DNA from: Flavobacteriaceae bacterium bin25
Lineage (GTDB): Bacteria; Bacteroidota; Bacteroidia; Flavobacteriales; Flavobacteriaceae
DNA: 64,000 nucleotides
NCBI GenBank assembly: GCA_002238525.1
Contig: MPMN01000010.1
Span: 1 to 64,000 of the forward strand
Direction of reading: 5' to 3'
Shown here: positions 29,971-40,632 of the stretch, piece after piece
Position numbering within the stretch: the stretch's first letter is position 1
Layout: the number at the start of each line of letters is the position of its first letter
Notes under the pieces: model-generated
Database searches by the model: none
Seen by the model: only the letters and a program-made list of their open reading frames with translations
Told to the model about the DNA's origin: nothing
Translations under genes and position numbers: made by a program

Positions 29971-30048
29971 TTTTCTCAGTGATTTAGATTATTTCTTGGT
30001 CTTTTAGCGGCGATAATTATCTATGAATTGTAATTATTGTTTTTGAAA

Positions 30049-30879
30049 TTATAGGATGATGTCTTCTTTTTTGGAAAATATCTCATCCCACTCTCTGCGT
30101 ACTGAATCCCAATGTTGATGATTTTCTTTCCACCATTTTTGTGCAGCTATACATTTTTCATCGGCCACTTTTTTATAGACATTATGCCCTTTTTCCTGTG
30201 CTAGTAACACATCCGGTTCTCCGTTTCTTCTGACTATTTTATCATTATCTTGATCGTGGATCCAATGGTCATTGTAAACTAGTATATGATTGGTTCTTTT
30301 CATCACATTATAATCGTTTCTTACAGTATGTTCTCTTCTGGGCAGAGGGGCATCTGCCTTGCTTTCCCATGAACTTTTACCATCTACGTGCACCCAGGTC
30401 GCTCTCCCTTCATAGCGTGGAGTATCATCAACTTGGGATACTCTTTGAGTCCATTTTCCTTTGACTTGGTCTGCGGTATATGAAACATATTTCCAACGAT
30501 TATCAGCATCATAATCGTAACTGGTTTGGTTTTCATATAACCAGTCTTGTCTCCAATGTTTTACAATTGTTGGTCTTTCATCACCTCCGACAATCAACAA
30601 GTGCTGCATGACAATTTTATCCTCATCATCTTCTAAAAGTTTGACCCATTCGAGGGCACTCATGTGCTTAGTTTCTGAGGGTTTATAGAGTGAGTCTTCA
30701 GAAAAAGAAAAAGTTTCTATAAAGTTGAAACCCACTTCATAGCAGCCACACATAATTTTGATGGCTTGTTTATCTAGCTCCAACTTATTTGACTCAAACT
30801 CCAATTGGGCTTGGGGGAATAAATATCCCCATGAGGACAATACCACCGCGACACAGAAAAGTTTTTCTTGTTTCATCAT
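30049..30879 (-). CDS. DUF6607-family secreted protein
   Basis: About 277 residues with a signal peptide (MKQEKLFCVAVVLSSWGY..., predicted cleavage near AQA). The mature part contains IMCGCYEVGFNF and HWRQDWLYENQ and many Trp, as in the Bacteroidota family DUF6607. Function is unknown. Frame open from 30921, but the pair of Met codons at 30879/30876 directly precedes the signal peptide. Stands alone between ribB and a metallo-hydrolase gene. Confidence 0.7.
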   Translation of the reverse strand: MMKQEKLFCVAVVLSSWGYLFPQAQLEFESNKLELDKQAIKIMCGCYEVGFNFIETFSFSEDSLYKPSETKHMSALEWVKLLEDDEDKIVMQHLLIVGGDERPTIVKHWRQDWLYENQTSYDYDADNRWKYVSYTADQVKGKWTQRVSQVDDTPRYEGRATWVHVDGKSSWESKADAPLPRREHTVRNDYNVMKRTNHILVYNDHWIHDQDNDKIVRRNGEPDVLLAQEKGHNVYKKVADEKCIAAQKWWKENHQHWDSVRREWDEIFSKKEDIIL

Positions 30880-30921
30880 TATTAATTTGTATAGGTAAAT
30901 GGTTTTTCCATTTTCAACCAT

Positions 30922-31372
30922 TTATTGAATTGAAAACGCCGACAAATTTATTTATATTTATTCTAAATAAAAATAACCAACACAAAAAAGTGCATCTTCA
31001 TTCTTCTCGCGTTCAAATCTTTTACACGCATTAGTATTTGAATTGGCGTAAATAATCAGATCAATTTTCTAATCCTTACCGAAGTTTCTCATTTGAAGAA
31101 TATTCTGATTGAATATTATCGGTTATAAGTGCAGCTTTTGTAGCATAATATTTTTTTTAGACCGTATCCGTTAGGTTCATCAAGGGTGATACCTTACTTT
31201 GCCACTTGCTTGGTTCTTGAACAGCGAGTATAAGTTTCACTTGCTATTGTCTTTTGATTCTTCAATTCAAAATCCTACCCCAAAGTTGCATTAATGGGTT
31301 GATTCTAGGATCTATAAAAGATATACATACACTTAAGCAATAAAAGAAGTCAAATAGAAGAAAAAGTCAGGT
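30922..31372. other. Gap holding IS-end-like repeat copy 3
   Basis: No gene is recognisable in these 450 bp. The repeat GGGTTGATTCTAGG at 31296-31309 is the only notable element; a 23 nt region before it is not similar to the other copies. Confidence 0.45.
31296..31309 (+). repeat. IS-end-like repeat, copy 3
   Basis: GGGTTGATTCTAGG is identical to the first 14 bases of copy 1 at 500-514. No transposase is near it. Confidence 0.5.
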
Positions 31373-32068
31373 TTAGATATTTATTTGACTTCCTATGTCC
31401 AAGAGAATCAACTCTTTCCCCCGCTTTCTAAAACAATCAACAGCTGATTTACGGTCAATTACAATCGGAGGAAAAGTATCATAGTGGCATCCAATGATTT
31501 TAGAAGCATTAACAAATTCTGCCGCCAAAGCTGCATCTTCATACCCCATAGTGAAATTATCTCCGATAGGTAGTATGGCTAAATCAATCTTCGGGCAAGT
31601 TTCAGGAATTAATTTCATATCAATCGTAAGAGCGGTATCTCCCGCTATGTATATACAGATGTTGTCTTTTCCCTTTTCATCGTTCCAAATCACAAAACCT
31701 CCCGGATTACCTCCATATGTGCCGTCCGGCAATACCGACGAATGAATTGCATTTACATATTTGACACATCCAAATTCAAAACGATACTTCCCACCATGAT
31801 TCATAGGATGACCCAGAATCTCTCTGGCACCATACCAACTGACTATTTCAAAATTGGATATGATGGTTGAACCAAACTTTTTGGCAATACTCTCCGCATC
31901 AAGCACATGATCTTCATGTCCGTGGGTAAGTAAAATATAATCAGCCTCCAAATTATCTATATCAATGGACTTTGCAAGGGGGTTTCCGCTAACAAAAGGA
32001 TCAATAATCAATTGGCTTTCATTGAAGTTTATCTGAAAGCCCCCATGTCCTAAATATCTAATTTCCAT
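31373..32068 (-). CDS. Metal-dependent hydrolase of the metallo-beta-lactamase fold (UPF0173-like)
   Basis: A 231-residue protein. The start MEIRYLGHGGFQI, the metal-binding THGHEDHVLD motif (HxHxDH) and GDNFTMGYEDAALAAEF, and the final conserved HYDTFP are typical of the UPF0173/YtkL metal-dependent hydrolase family. The substrate is unknown. Complete and of usual length. Confidence 0.85.
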   Translation of the reverse strand: MEIRYLGHGGFQINFNESQLIIDPFVSGNPLAKSIDIDNLEADYILLTHGHEDHVLDAESIAKKFGSTIISNFEIVSWYGAREILGHPMNHGGKYRFEFGCVKYVNAIHSSVLPDGTYGGNPGGFVIWNDEKGKDNICIYIAGDTALTIDMKLIPETCPKIDLAILPIGDNFTMGYEDAALAAEFVNASKIIGCHYDTFPPIVIDRKSAVDCFRKRGKELILLDIGSQINI

Positions 32069-32510
32069 ACTATTTATTTTTTACAAAGATCAATATATAT
32101 CCAAATTATACCCTTAAAGTCCTATCCTTGGTTTCAAGCCTATCTCCAAAAAGTGGTCATTTCATACTATTCAATGCCACCAATCGGCCAAAGGGTTCAC
32201 AATCATTATTACCAAACACCTATTTTCTACTGCATTGCACAGACTAAAATAAGAAATGTTTGAATGAAAACTTAAAAGAATTTCTGGATAGCCAAAAAAA
32301 CAACAGCAAGAATTCAATTGAAACATAAAAAATACTCGCCTCATTTTGTGTATTTATCTATCTAACATAGTTTTACTCCAATAGAAATATTTTAATGCTG
32401 ACAAAATGTCGTATTTCGGAAATTGATTATTAACTTTGCCATCACATTTCTATAAATACAACTTGAACCAATTGATCAAGAAGTCTTGAAATTTTGGTCC
32501 AATCGGATTA
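32069..32510. other. Gap upstream of miaB
   Basis: No gene seen. TAACTTTG at 32431-32438 fits the -7 element and lies 73 nt before miaB, so the miaB operon probably begins there. No further structure is evident. Confidence 0.45.
32431..32438 (+). promoter_or_regulatory. Candidate -7 promoter element for the miaB operon
   Basis: TAACTTTG fits TAnnTTTG; 72 nt leader to ATG 32511. Confidence 0.4.
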
Positions 32511-34007
32511 ATGAGAGTCAATACACAGAATATCGTTTTGAACGCTGAGTCGAGCATCCTAGAAGATGATTCAATGGAACCTTTGCTACAAAATCAAAAC
32601 CAGATAACGGAGATAATAGATAAAAAACATAAGAACGCATACATCGAAACTTATGGATGTCAGATGAATTTCGCTGATAGTGAAGTGGTCGCATCAGTAT
32701 TGGAGAAAACCGGGTATACTATTACCGATAATCCCAATTCTGCAGATCTCATTCTTTTGAATACATGCTCTATAAGAGAAAAAGCCGAACAACGAGTCCG
32801 AAATCGTCTATCTGCCCTAAAATACTACCAAAAACAGAACCCAAAACTCAAAATCGGCGTACTAGGATGTATGGCAGAACGGCTCAAGCATAAGTTCCTA
32901 GAAGAAGAAAAAATAGTTGACCTCGTGGTTGGACCCGATGCATATCGCGATCTTCCCAATTTGCTCAATCACCTGGAGGACCACCGAGAAGCAGTCAATG
33001 TTTTGCTTTCCAAAGAAGAAACCTACAGCGATATCTCCCCCCTTAGATTGAATTCAAATGGAGTCTCAGCGTTCGTTTCAATAACCAGAGGGTGTGACAA
33101 TATGTGTACCTTCTGTGTTGTTCCTTTTACAAGAGGAAGAGAACGAAGTAGAGATCCCAAAAGTATCCTTCAAGAAATCGAAACCCTCGCCAAAACAGGA
33201 TATAAAGAAGTGACCCTCCTTGGACAAAATGTCGATAGCTATATCTGGTACGGCGGAGGTCTTAAAAAAGATTTTGCCAAAGCATCAGCATTGCAAAAGA
33301 AAACGGCTCTTTCCTTTGATAAATTATTGGCTTTGGTAGCAAAATCATTTCCCGAACTTCGGATCCGATTCACCACGTCCAACCCCCAAGACATGACACC
33401 ACAAGTGATGTACACAATCGCTGAATACGATAATATCTGTAAACATATCCACCTACCCGTTCAATCAGGAAGTAATCGGATTTTGAAGCTGATGAATAGA
33501 CAACATACCAGAGAAGAATACCTTGAATTGATTGATTCCATCAGAACCATCATCCCCAATTGTGGTATTTCTCACGATATGATCAGCGGTTTCCCGACTG
33601 AAACACTGCAAGACCACGAAGATACCCTCTCCCTGATGGAGTACGTACAATACCATTACGGCTTTATGTTCGTTTACTCCGAAAGACCAAATACCTTAGC
33701 AGCAAGAAAATTGAAAGACGATATTCCACTGAGAGAAAAGAAAAGAAGACTCAACCAAATTATAGACCTACAGCATAAGCACAGCTCTTCTCTTAACCAG
33801 CAAATGATTGGAAAAACTTGCCGAGTACTCATTGAAAAAGCCTCAAGAAAGTCAAATGAGTATTGGAGCGGAAGAACAACCCAAAATACGGTGGTAGTTT
33901 TCCCCAAAGAGCATTACAAGATTGGAGAGTATGTTGATGTCATCATCCAAAAATCTACCCCCACAACTCTAGTAGGTGCCGCATTGGATTACGCACACTG
34001 GCCATAA
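32511..34007 (+). CDS. miaB: tRNA-2-methylthio-N6-dimethylallyladenosine synthase
   Basis: A 498-residue radical SAM methylthiotransferase that adds the methylthio group to i6A37 of tRNAs. Order: UPF0004 N-terminal domain with Cys in ETYGCQMNFADSE and NTCSIREKAEQRV, the second iron-sulfur site; radical SAM core with GCDNMCTFCVVPF (Cx3Cx2C); C-terminal TRAM domain. The N-terminus has about 40 poorly conserved residues before YIETYGCQ. It heads an operon with the sigma-54 activator 4 nt downstream. Confidence 0.95.
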   Translation: MRVNTQNIVLNAESSILEDDSMEPLLQNQNQITEIIDKKHKNAYIETYGCQMNFADSEVVASVLEKTGYTITDNPNSADLILLNTCSIREKAEQRVRNRLSALKYYQKQNPKLKIGVLGCMAERLKHKFLEEEKIVDLVVGPDAYRDLPNLLNHLEDHREAVNVLLSKEETYSDISPLRLNSNGVSAFVSITRGCDNMCTFCVVPFTRGRERSRDPKSILQEIETLAKTGYKEVTLLGQNVDSYIWYGGGLKKDFAKASALQKKTALSFDKLLALVAKSFPELRIRFTTSNPQDMTPQVMYTIAEYDNICKHIHLPVQSGSNRILKLMNRQHTREEYLELIDSIRTIIPNCGISHDMISGFPTETLQDHEDTLSLMEYVQYHYGFMFVYSERPNTLAARKLKDDIPLREKKRRLNQIIDLQHKHSSSLNQQMIGKTCRVLIEKASRKSNEYWSGRTTQNTVVVFPKEHYKIGEYVDVIIQKSTPTTLVGAALDYAHWP

Positions 34008-34011
34008 TTTT

Positions 34012-35280
34012 ATGATACCCTTACAAAACATAAAACAAAGATTTGAAATAATCGGAAATGATTCTCGATTGATAACCGCTGTTGAAACAGCCTATAAAAT
34101 CGCTCCTTCGGACATTTCTGCATTGATTATCGGCGAAAGTGGCGTTGGAAAAGAAAGCATTCCCAAAATAATACACCAGTATTCACACCGAAAACACGCA
34201 AAATATATTGCAGTAAACTGCGGCGCTATACCTGAAGGTACGATAGATAGTGAATTATTTGGACACGAAAAAGGGGCATTTACAGGAGCTACCCAAGCTC
34301 GAGCCGGTTATTTCCAAGTTGCGGACAAAGGAACGTTATTTCTCGATGAAGTAGGAGAATTACCCCTATCTACTCAAGTGCGATTACTGAGAGTCCTCGA
34401 ATCAGGTGAATTCATCCGAGTAGGGTCTTCTATAGTTCAGAAATCAGATGTGCGCATCATCGCCGCCACAAATGTTGATATTCAAAAAGCATTAGAGACA
34501 AAGAAATTTAGAGAAGACCTCTATTATCGATTGTGTAGCGTCCAGATTTTTCTCCCCCCATTAAGAGACCGAGGTGAAGATGTATTATTGCTCTTCAGAA
34601 AATTTGCTTCTGATTTTGCTAGTAAATATCGAAGACCCGGTATTCGACTAGATGATAATGCTAAAAACATCATCCTCAATTATAGATGGAAAGGAAATAT
34701 TAGGCAACTCAAAAACACAGTAGAGCAGTTATCAATCCTCGAAATGAACCCCACGATTACAGAGCAAGTAATCCGAAAATACTTACCAAATATGGGTTCA
34801 AGACTCCCCATGATTATTGCCAAAGAGAAGACCGAAGATCAGTTCTATGAAGATCGGGAAGTTTTGTACAAACTTCTTTTCGACATGAAGCGAGAAATAA
34901 ATGACCTAAGAGAATTGGTTTTAGAAACGCTCAATCAAAAAGATCCCTCCTCTAAAAAAATGGGCAAAAAGTCACTAATAGAAAAACTTTATGGAAAAGA
35001 AAACAAGCCAAAAAACGATTTGTCACAACCCCAGAAAATACCCTTTCCTAATAGAGAATTAGATCATATAGACAGCGATCAAAATAACTATCGGTATATT
35101 GAGGCCTTGGAAGATGAACCCATTTCTCTTCAAGAAAAAGAACTTGAAATGATTAAAAATGCTCTTTCAAGAAGTAAAGGAAAAAGACGTGCAGCTGCAG
35201 CAGAATTAGGGATTTCTGAACGTACTTTGTACCGAAAAATAAAAAGCTATAACTTAAATGAAGAAAACCTTCAGAATTAG
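34012..35280 (+). CDS. Sigma-54-dependent transcriptional activator without a receiver domain
   Basis: About 422 residues. The N-terminus starts almost directly with the AAA+ domain: Walker A GESGVGKES, the sigma-54 contact motif GAFTGA, Walker B GTLFLDEVGEL, and the R-finger/sensor II-like RDRGEDVLLLFRKF and GNIRQLKNTVEQL. The C-terminus is a Fis-type HTH (AAAELGISERTLYRKIK). It has no response-regulator, GAF or PAS domain, so it may be constitutive or controlled by protein contacts. ATG 34012 is 4 nt after miaB; the next gene lptE overlaps its end. It sits upstream of groESL, which has a -24-like box. Confidence 0.93.
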   Translation: MIPLQNIKQRFEIIGNDSRLITAVETAYKIAPSDISALIIGESGVGKESIPKIIHQYSHRKHAKYIAVNCGAIPEGTIDSELFGHEKGAFTGATQARAGYFQVADKGTLFLDEVGELPLSTQVRLLRVLESGEFIRVGSSIVQKSDVRIIAATNVDIQKALETKKFREDLYYRLCSVQIFLPPLRDRGEDVLLLFRKFASDFASKYRRPGIRLDDNAKNIILNYRWKGNIRQLKNTVEQLSILEMNPTITEQVIRKYLPNMGSRLPMIIAKEKTEDQFYEDREVLYKLLFDMKREINDLRELVLETLNQKDPSSKKMGKKSLIEKLYGKENKPKNDLSQPQKIPFPNRELDHIDSDQNNYRYIEALEDEPISLQEKELEMIKNALSRSKGKRRAAAAELGISERTLYRKIKSYNLNEENLQN

Positions 35281-35794
35281 ATTTCTAAACCTGATTTTCC
35301 TTAGCTCAATAACAATCTGTCTTTGGGGTTGTGGCATCTATAGTTTTACAGGGGCCTCTATTCCTCCCGGGACTAGTACCTTCCAGGTGAATTTTTTTGA
35401 AAACCAAGCTGGAAATCGACCTGGGTCTACCGTAGAACCCGGTTTAGACCAGGATTTTACCATTGCTCTTCAAGATATTATCAATAACCAATCGACTCTG
35501 GATCTGGTATCTCGAAACGGCGACCTAATTTATGAAGGTGAAATAGTAGAATATAGCATTTCTCCCATGTCTGCTACAGCTCAGATTACAGCAGCCCAAA
35601 ATAGATTGACAATGAGAGTGAATTTTCGATATATCAATACAAAAAATGAAGAGGATGACTTTGAAAGATCCTATAATTTTTATTATGATTACCCCGCAGA
35701 ACTGCAATTATTCGATGTCAAAGATGAAGCCCACGAAGCTATTTTTGAACGAATCACTCAAGATATATTTAACGATACCTTAGCCAAATGGTAG
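35258..35794 (+). CDS. lptE: LptE-like LPS assembly lipoprotein
   Basis: A 178-residue lipoprotein with signal peptide ending in the lipobox LWGC followed by GIYSFTGASIPP, the characteristic LptE start. LptE plugs the LptD barrel in LPS insertion at the outer membrane. The core with LDLVSRNGDLIYEGEI and the central AQITAAQNRLTMRVNF strand region are conserved in Bacteroidota LptE. Overlaps the end of the sigma-54 activator gene by 23 nt; next gene overlaps by 7 nt. Confidence 0.88.
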   Translation: MKKTFRIRFLNLIFLSSITICLWGCGIYSFTGASIPPGTSTFQVNFFENQAGNRPGSTVEPGLDQDFTIALQDIINNQSTLDLVSRNGDLIYEGEIVEYSISPMSATAQITAAQNRLTMRVNFRYINTKNEEDDFERSYNFYYDYPAELQLFDVKDEAHEAIFERITQDIFNDTLAKW

Positions 35795-36378
35795 AAAGTA
35801 GATTAGAAAAATTACAAGCAGTCCTGAAACTTCAGGATACCAACCCCAAGGATATTAAAGCCAAGTTGAACTCTATTGTCCGTAAATATCCTTACTTCCA
35901 TCTAGCCCAACTTTATCAGCTGATTATCAATGATTCCAAAGAAAATGTTACAGAATCAAAATTGTTTCGGACATCAACTATTTCTTATCAAAGAACCCTA
36001 CTTAAAAAGTGGCTAGAAGAATCAAAAGGTCAGGATAAAAATCCCAAAAACAAGGAAAAGGAATCAAATAAAACTGAAACTACACAATCCAAAAGGATAG
36101 ATCAATTCATCAACAACCCTATTACCTCAAAAGTGATTAAAGCTAATCAAGAGTCTACCATGTATGGCAGAACTGACCTATCAAAAAAACGCTTGATTCA
36201 TCCCAATAGGGTTTATACCGAAACTCTCGCCGAACTTTACTTAACCCAAAAACAATTTCAAAAAGCCATTGAGGTTTTTTGTTTTCTCCGTGATACCGAT
36301 TCTAAAAAAAGTGATTACTTTGCTCGCCGAATTGATGAGGTAAAACAGAAGATAAATCAATCGGGAACTGAATTGTAA
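35788..36378 (+). CDS. TPR-like protein, conserved between lptE and secG
   Basis: A 196-residue soluble protein with no signal peptide. I do not recognise an enzymatic domain; the C-terminal YTETLAELYLTQKQFQKAIE is a TPR-like helix pair, preceded by a basic, lysine-rich middle (about residues 95-120). The ATG overlaps the lptE stop. The gene order lptE-this-secG recurs in Bacteroidota as I recall it, so a link to envelope biogenesis or secretion is plausible, but it is inference. Confidence 0.65.
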   Translation: MVESRLEKLQAVLKLQDTNPKDIKAKLNSIVRKYPYFHLAQLYQLIINDSKENVTESKLFRTSTISYQRTLLKKWLEESKGQDKNPKNKEKESNKTETTQSKRIDQFINNPITSKVIKANQESTMYGRTDLSKKRLIHPNRVYTETLAELYLTQKQFQKAIEVFCFLRDTDSKKSDYFARRIDEVKQKINQSGTEL

Positions 36379-36403
36379 ATAACTAAAACAAAAAGTAGAA
36401 GGT

Positions 36404-36781
36404 ATGTATTCCATTTTCATCGTTCTCATCATCCTAATTTGCTTGTTATTGGTTCTTGTAATTATGGTTCAAAACCCTAAGGGTGGCGGACTTTCTTCCG
36501 CTTTTGGTGGAGCAGGAACCCAACAGTTAGGTGGAGTCCAAAAAACCACTGATTTTTTAGACCGTTCGACCTGGGTACTAGCCATCTTTTTGTTGGTCCT
36601 CATTTTAATCTCCAATGTTACCCTAACTCGTCAAGGAAACACAGACTCCATACTACTTGAAAATACTGCACCATCAGAGGAAGTGATTCCTGAAGCTCTT
36701 CCAGAGCAGGAACCATCAGCTACCGATGCATTACCAGAAATACCAGAGGAATTACCTCCACCCCAACAAGAAGAAGAATAA
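36404..36781 (+). CDS. secG: Preprotein translocase subunit SecG
   Basis: A 125-residue inner-membrane protein with two helices (about 3-22 and 52-72) separated by the conserved VMVQNPKGGGLSSAFGG-like loop. The C-terminal acidic, proline-rich tail (residues about 85-125) is a frequent addition in Bacteroidota. It is a subunit of SecYEG. Ends the operon before groES. Confidence 0.92.
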   Translation: MYSIFIVLIILICLLLVLVIMVQNPKGGGLSSAFGGAGTQQLGGVQKTTDFLDRSTWVLAIFLLVLILISNVTLTRQGNTDSILLENTAPSEEVIPEALPEQEPSATDALPEIPEELPPPQQEEE

Positions 36782-36800
36782 ATTATCTCTCCCTTGATTA

Positions 36801-36861
36801 TGACATATTGTCACAAAAAAGTGTCAATTTGGATGTATTATTTCATTGGCACAATTTCTGA
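36801..36861 (+). promoter_or_regulatory. groESL control region: TGACA/TGTCA repeats and -24-like box
   Basis: TGACATATTGTCA at 36801-36813 is a perfect inverted repeat, with a further TGTCA at 36822-36826. TTGGCAC at 36846-36852 matches the -24 half of a sigma-54 promoter, but the -12 half is CTGA at 36858-36861, only a partial match. No TAnnTTTG -7 element occurs between 36781 and 36901. A sigma-54 activator gene lies just upstream in the operon. Confidence 0.5.
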
Positions 36862-36901
36862 CTAAGTGGGAGTGTTAACTAATTAATAATAACTATTCAT
36901 T

Positions 36902-37180
36902 ATGAGTAAAGTAAACATTAAGCCCCTGGCGGATAGGGTATTGATTGAGCCTGCACCCGCTGAGGAAAAAACAGCATCAGGGTTAATCATCCCAGATACT
37001 GCAAAGGAAAAACCGCAAAAAGGTACTGTTGTAGCGATTGGACCTGGAACAGCTGATAATCCCATTACTGTGAAGGTAGGTGATTTGGTTCTCTATGGTA
37101 AATACTCCGGAACCGATTTATCTCATGGTGGGGTAGATTATCTGATCATGAAAGAAAGCGATATACTCGCAATTGTTTAA
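36902..37180 (+). CDS. groES: GroES co-chaperonin
   Basis: A 92-residue GroES, the lid of the GroEL chamber. [37 protein letters not shown] and the mobile-loop region are typical. It starts 120 nt after secG, behind its own control region, and precedes groEL by 17 nt. Confidence 0.97.
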   Translation: MSKVNIKPLADRVLIEPAPAEEKTASGLIIPDTAKEKPQKGTVVAIGPGTADNPITVKVGDLVLYGKYSGTDLSHGGVDYLIMKESDILAIV

Positions 37181-37194
37181 TCTTTAATTTTTAA

Positions 37195-38835
<1,641 letters not shown>

Positions 38836-38864
38836 TTTTTCTTTGTTTTCATATTTGTTTTAGT

Positions 38865-38900
38865 AACAGGAACTCACTTTGGGTTCCTGTTTTTATTTTT
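38865..38900 (+). terminator. Rho-independent terminator after groEL
   Basis: AACAGGAAC at 38865-38873 pairs perfectly with GTTCCTGTT at 38883-38891 across a 9 nt loop, followed by a T-rich run to 38900. It ends the groESL transcript before tRNA-Arg. Confidence 0.85.
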
Positions 38901-38912
38901 GGACTTAAATTT

Positions 38913-38986
38913 GGACGTGTAGCTCAGTTGGATAGAGCATCGGTTTCCTAAACCGGAGGTCATAAGTTCGAATCTTATCACGTCTG
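38913..38986 (+). tRNA. tRNA-Arg (anticodon CCT)
   Basis: A 74-nt cloverleaf: acceptor GGACGTG/CACGTCT with one G-U pair, D arm GCTC...GAGC, anticodon stem TCGGT/ACCGG with loop TTCCTAA (anticodon CCT, codon AGG), T arm ATAAG-TTCGAAT-CTTAT, discriminator G. It stands at the left edge of the accessory island. Confidence 0.95.
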
Positions 38987-39074
38987 CAAGTCATTGATTG
39001 GTGATTGCCTAGCAAATTTTGTAAAGAACTGTCAGAATACGCTCGTTGCCTAAACATTTAAGTGATAAAAAACG
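38987..39074. other. Gap between tRNA-Arg and IS remnants
   Basis: No gene and no repeat of the tRNA 3' end that would mark an integration site. Confidence 0.4.
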
Positions 39075-39325
39075 GCTTGCTCGCACACCGAACCTAACCC
39101 TGTGGAAAAAGTATTGGCTGTAGTTGACTCCGTATGGCTACAGAAATTGCACGTCCTATACAAGTCCTTTTCTACCTGGCAAGCCCCATGACCACACTGG
39201 ACACATAAAAGCCATCTTTCCATTTGATTTCAGAGAGGTATTTCTTACAAGCCAATTCTGTTTTGATGCGTTCAGAAAACTTTAACCGCAAGTTTATCAC
39301 TTCATTTTGTAAGTGGTTGTAGATC
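39075..39325 (-). pseudogene. IS1595-type transposase remnant (N-terminal)
   Basis: Minus-strand translation with one frameshift gives FSERIKTELACKKYLSEIKW, then CVQCGHGACQ and CNFCSHTESTTANT. This matches the N-terminus of the IS1595 transposase at 42746 (zinc-ribbon CVQCGHGACQ, ATANTLFH). Only about 80 codons remain and the frame is broken. Confidence 0.75.
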
Positions 39326-39330
39326 ATCAT

Positions 39331-39845
39331 TTACAATTTTTTAAAATTTACTAGGCCTACATTTTTATGATTTTTTCTCCCTAAATCGCTAATTGGTATG
39401 TGCATAAGTTGAACCAATGTTCTTTGAAATTCATTCGGCTTGGCATCTTTTGAAAGGACTATATCCTTTCTCTTGGTCTTTTCCAAAACAACATCACCAC
39501 GTTGCCATTTATTCAACTCCCGCTGAATAGTTCCCCAACTATCATCTATACCCCGTGTCTTTAACTTTCTCCGGATCACATGGACTCCATAACAGGTCAG
39601 AACAGAAATAAAAATAGGTGCCTTTATTCTATGGTCTTTCTGATAAACAATCGGCCTAACCTTGAAATCAGTTTTTAAAGTCCTAAAGGTCTGTTCTATA
39701 TCATTGAGCTTGTGGTATTGCTTGACAACGCTTTCTATGGACCGCCCTACATGACTGCTTCTGATGATATAACCACCAGACGTATCTATCCTATTCCGAT
39801 GTAAAGGCGTTGGGGTATAGGCGCTAATGACCAGAGTTAAATCTG
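39331..39845 (-). pseudogene. IS1634-type transposase remnant (C-terminal)
   Basis: An open stretch on the minus strand reads SHVGRSIESVVKQYHKLND, EQTFRTLKTDFKVRPI, YQKDHRIKAPIFISVLTCY and RRKLKTRGIDDSWGTI to a stop at 39331. This is the C-terminal part of an IS1634/IS4-like transposase (pattern Y..L..VE.TFR.LKTDFK.RP..H....RI.AHI.ISVLAY). The N-terminal half and catalytic Asps are gone. Its left edge abuts the stop of the secreted protein gene at 39847, so it may have truncated that gene. Confidence 0.8.
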
Positions 39846-39846
39846 T

Positions 39847-40632
39847 TCAATTAATTGCCTCAATAGCTTCAGAATATGAGTTTATCATTCCGTATTCAGG
39901 AAATCTGTTTTTGAGTATACTCAAATATTTGGATGCTGATTCTTTATTTGCTTTTTTAATGTAATATCCGATTAACAGTCCATAGGCTTCTTTCTTTCCC
40001 CAATTTGGTGCAAATGGAGATGATCTAGTGTTGGGAGCAGCAACAGCCTTTAACAAAAGAGATTCAGACCTTTGACCACCACCATATTCTTCGGGCGTAT
40101 AATAATCATAACTAGCATTTACATAGTGCGCTCTCATGTTGTTTTTGTCCAAGATCATTGATTTCTTTAAGTTTTCCTTCACCTTGTGCATGTGTAAAAA
40201 GACATCCTGCCTCGGAACATATTGAAAGTAAAAAGTCTGTGCAAGTGCCAACAAAGCAAGAACTTCGGAATCTTTATTTTCAATATCTTCAAGTATATCA
40301 ATTGCCTCTTTTATCACACGTTCGCTCATTTCTAATTGTCCATTTCTAAAGTAGCATAGAGACAAATGATATAGCAGATATGATGACCAATAGCTTTTAT
40401 AATAATTCAAAGTGGAGGAGCCTACATCGTCTATCCGATCTATTCTGTTTTTGATGTTTAGAAGAGGTTCAAATTCTTGATCTTTCATCGCTTCCAAAAA
40501 TCTCATTTCTATTTGATTTTGAACACTAGTAAGAAATACATGATCACCATTACTATTTTGTTGAGATAACACATTGGTAACACACCAAGACAACAAAACA
40601 AAAGCAACAGTTATTCTAAAACGTATTTTCAT
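39847..40632 (-). CDS. Secreted TPR-like protein of an ABC exporter operon
   Basis: About 261 residues. Met at 40632 opens a signal peptide (MKIRFRITVAFVLLSWCV, cleavage near VLSQ). The mature part is helical with TPR-like pairs (YLLYHLSLCYFRNGQLEMSE; EVLALLALAQTFYFQ). The ATG overlaps the permease stop by 4 nt (ATGA), showing translational coupling. I know no function. The C-terminus ends directly at an IS1634 fragment, so it may be shortened. The open frame continues 21 codons upstream to 40695 but lacks the signal there. Confidence 0.75.
   Translation of the reverse strand: MKIRFRITVAFVLLSWCVTNVLSQQNSNGDHVFLTSVQNQIEMRFLEAMKDQEFEPLLNIKNRIDRIDDVGSSTLNYYKSYWSSYLLYHLSLCYFRNGQLEMSERVIKEAIDILEDIENKDSEVLALLALAQTFYFQYVPRQDVFLHMHKVKENLKKSMILDKNNMRAHYVNASYDYYTPEEYGGGQRSESLLLKAVAAPNTRSSPFAPNWGKKEAYGLLIGYYIKKANKESASKYLSILKNRFPEYGMINSYSEAIEAIN

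Noticed and set aside
38987..39330. tRNA-Arg as an integration site of a mobile island
   Set aside because: No second copy of the tRNA 3' end was found at the right side (52086-52720), and no integrase gene.
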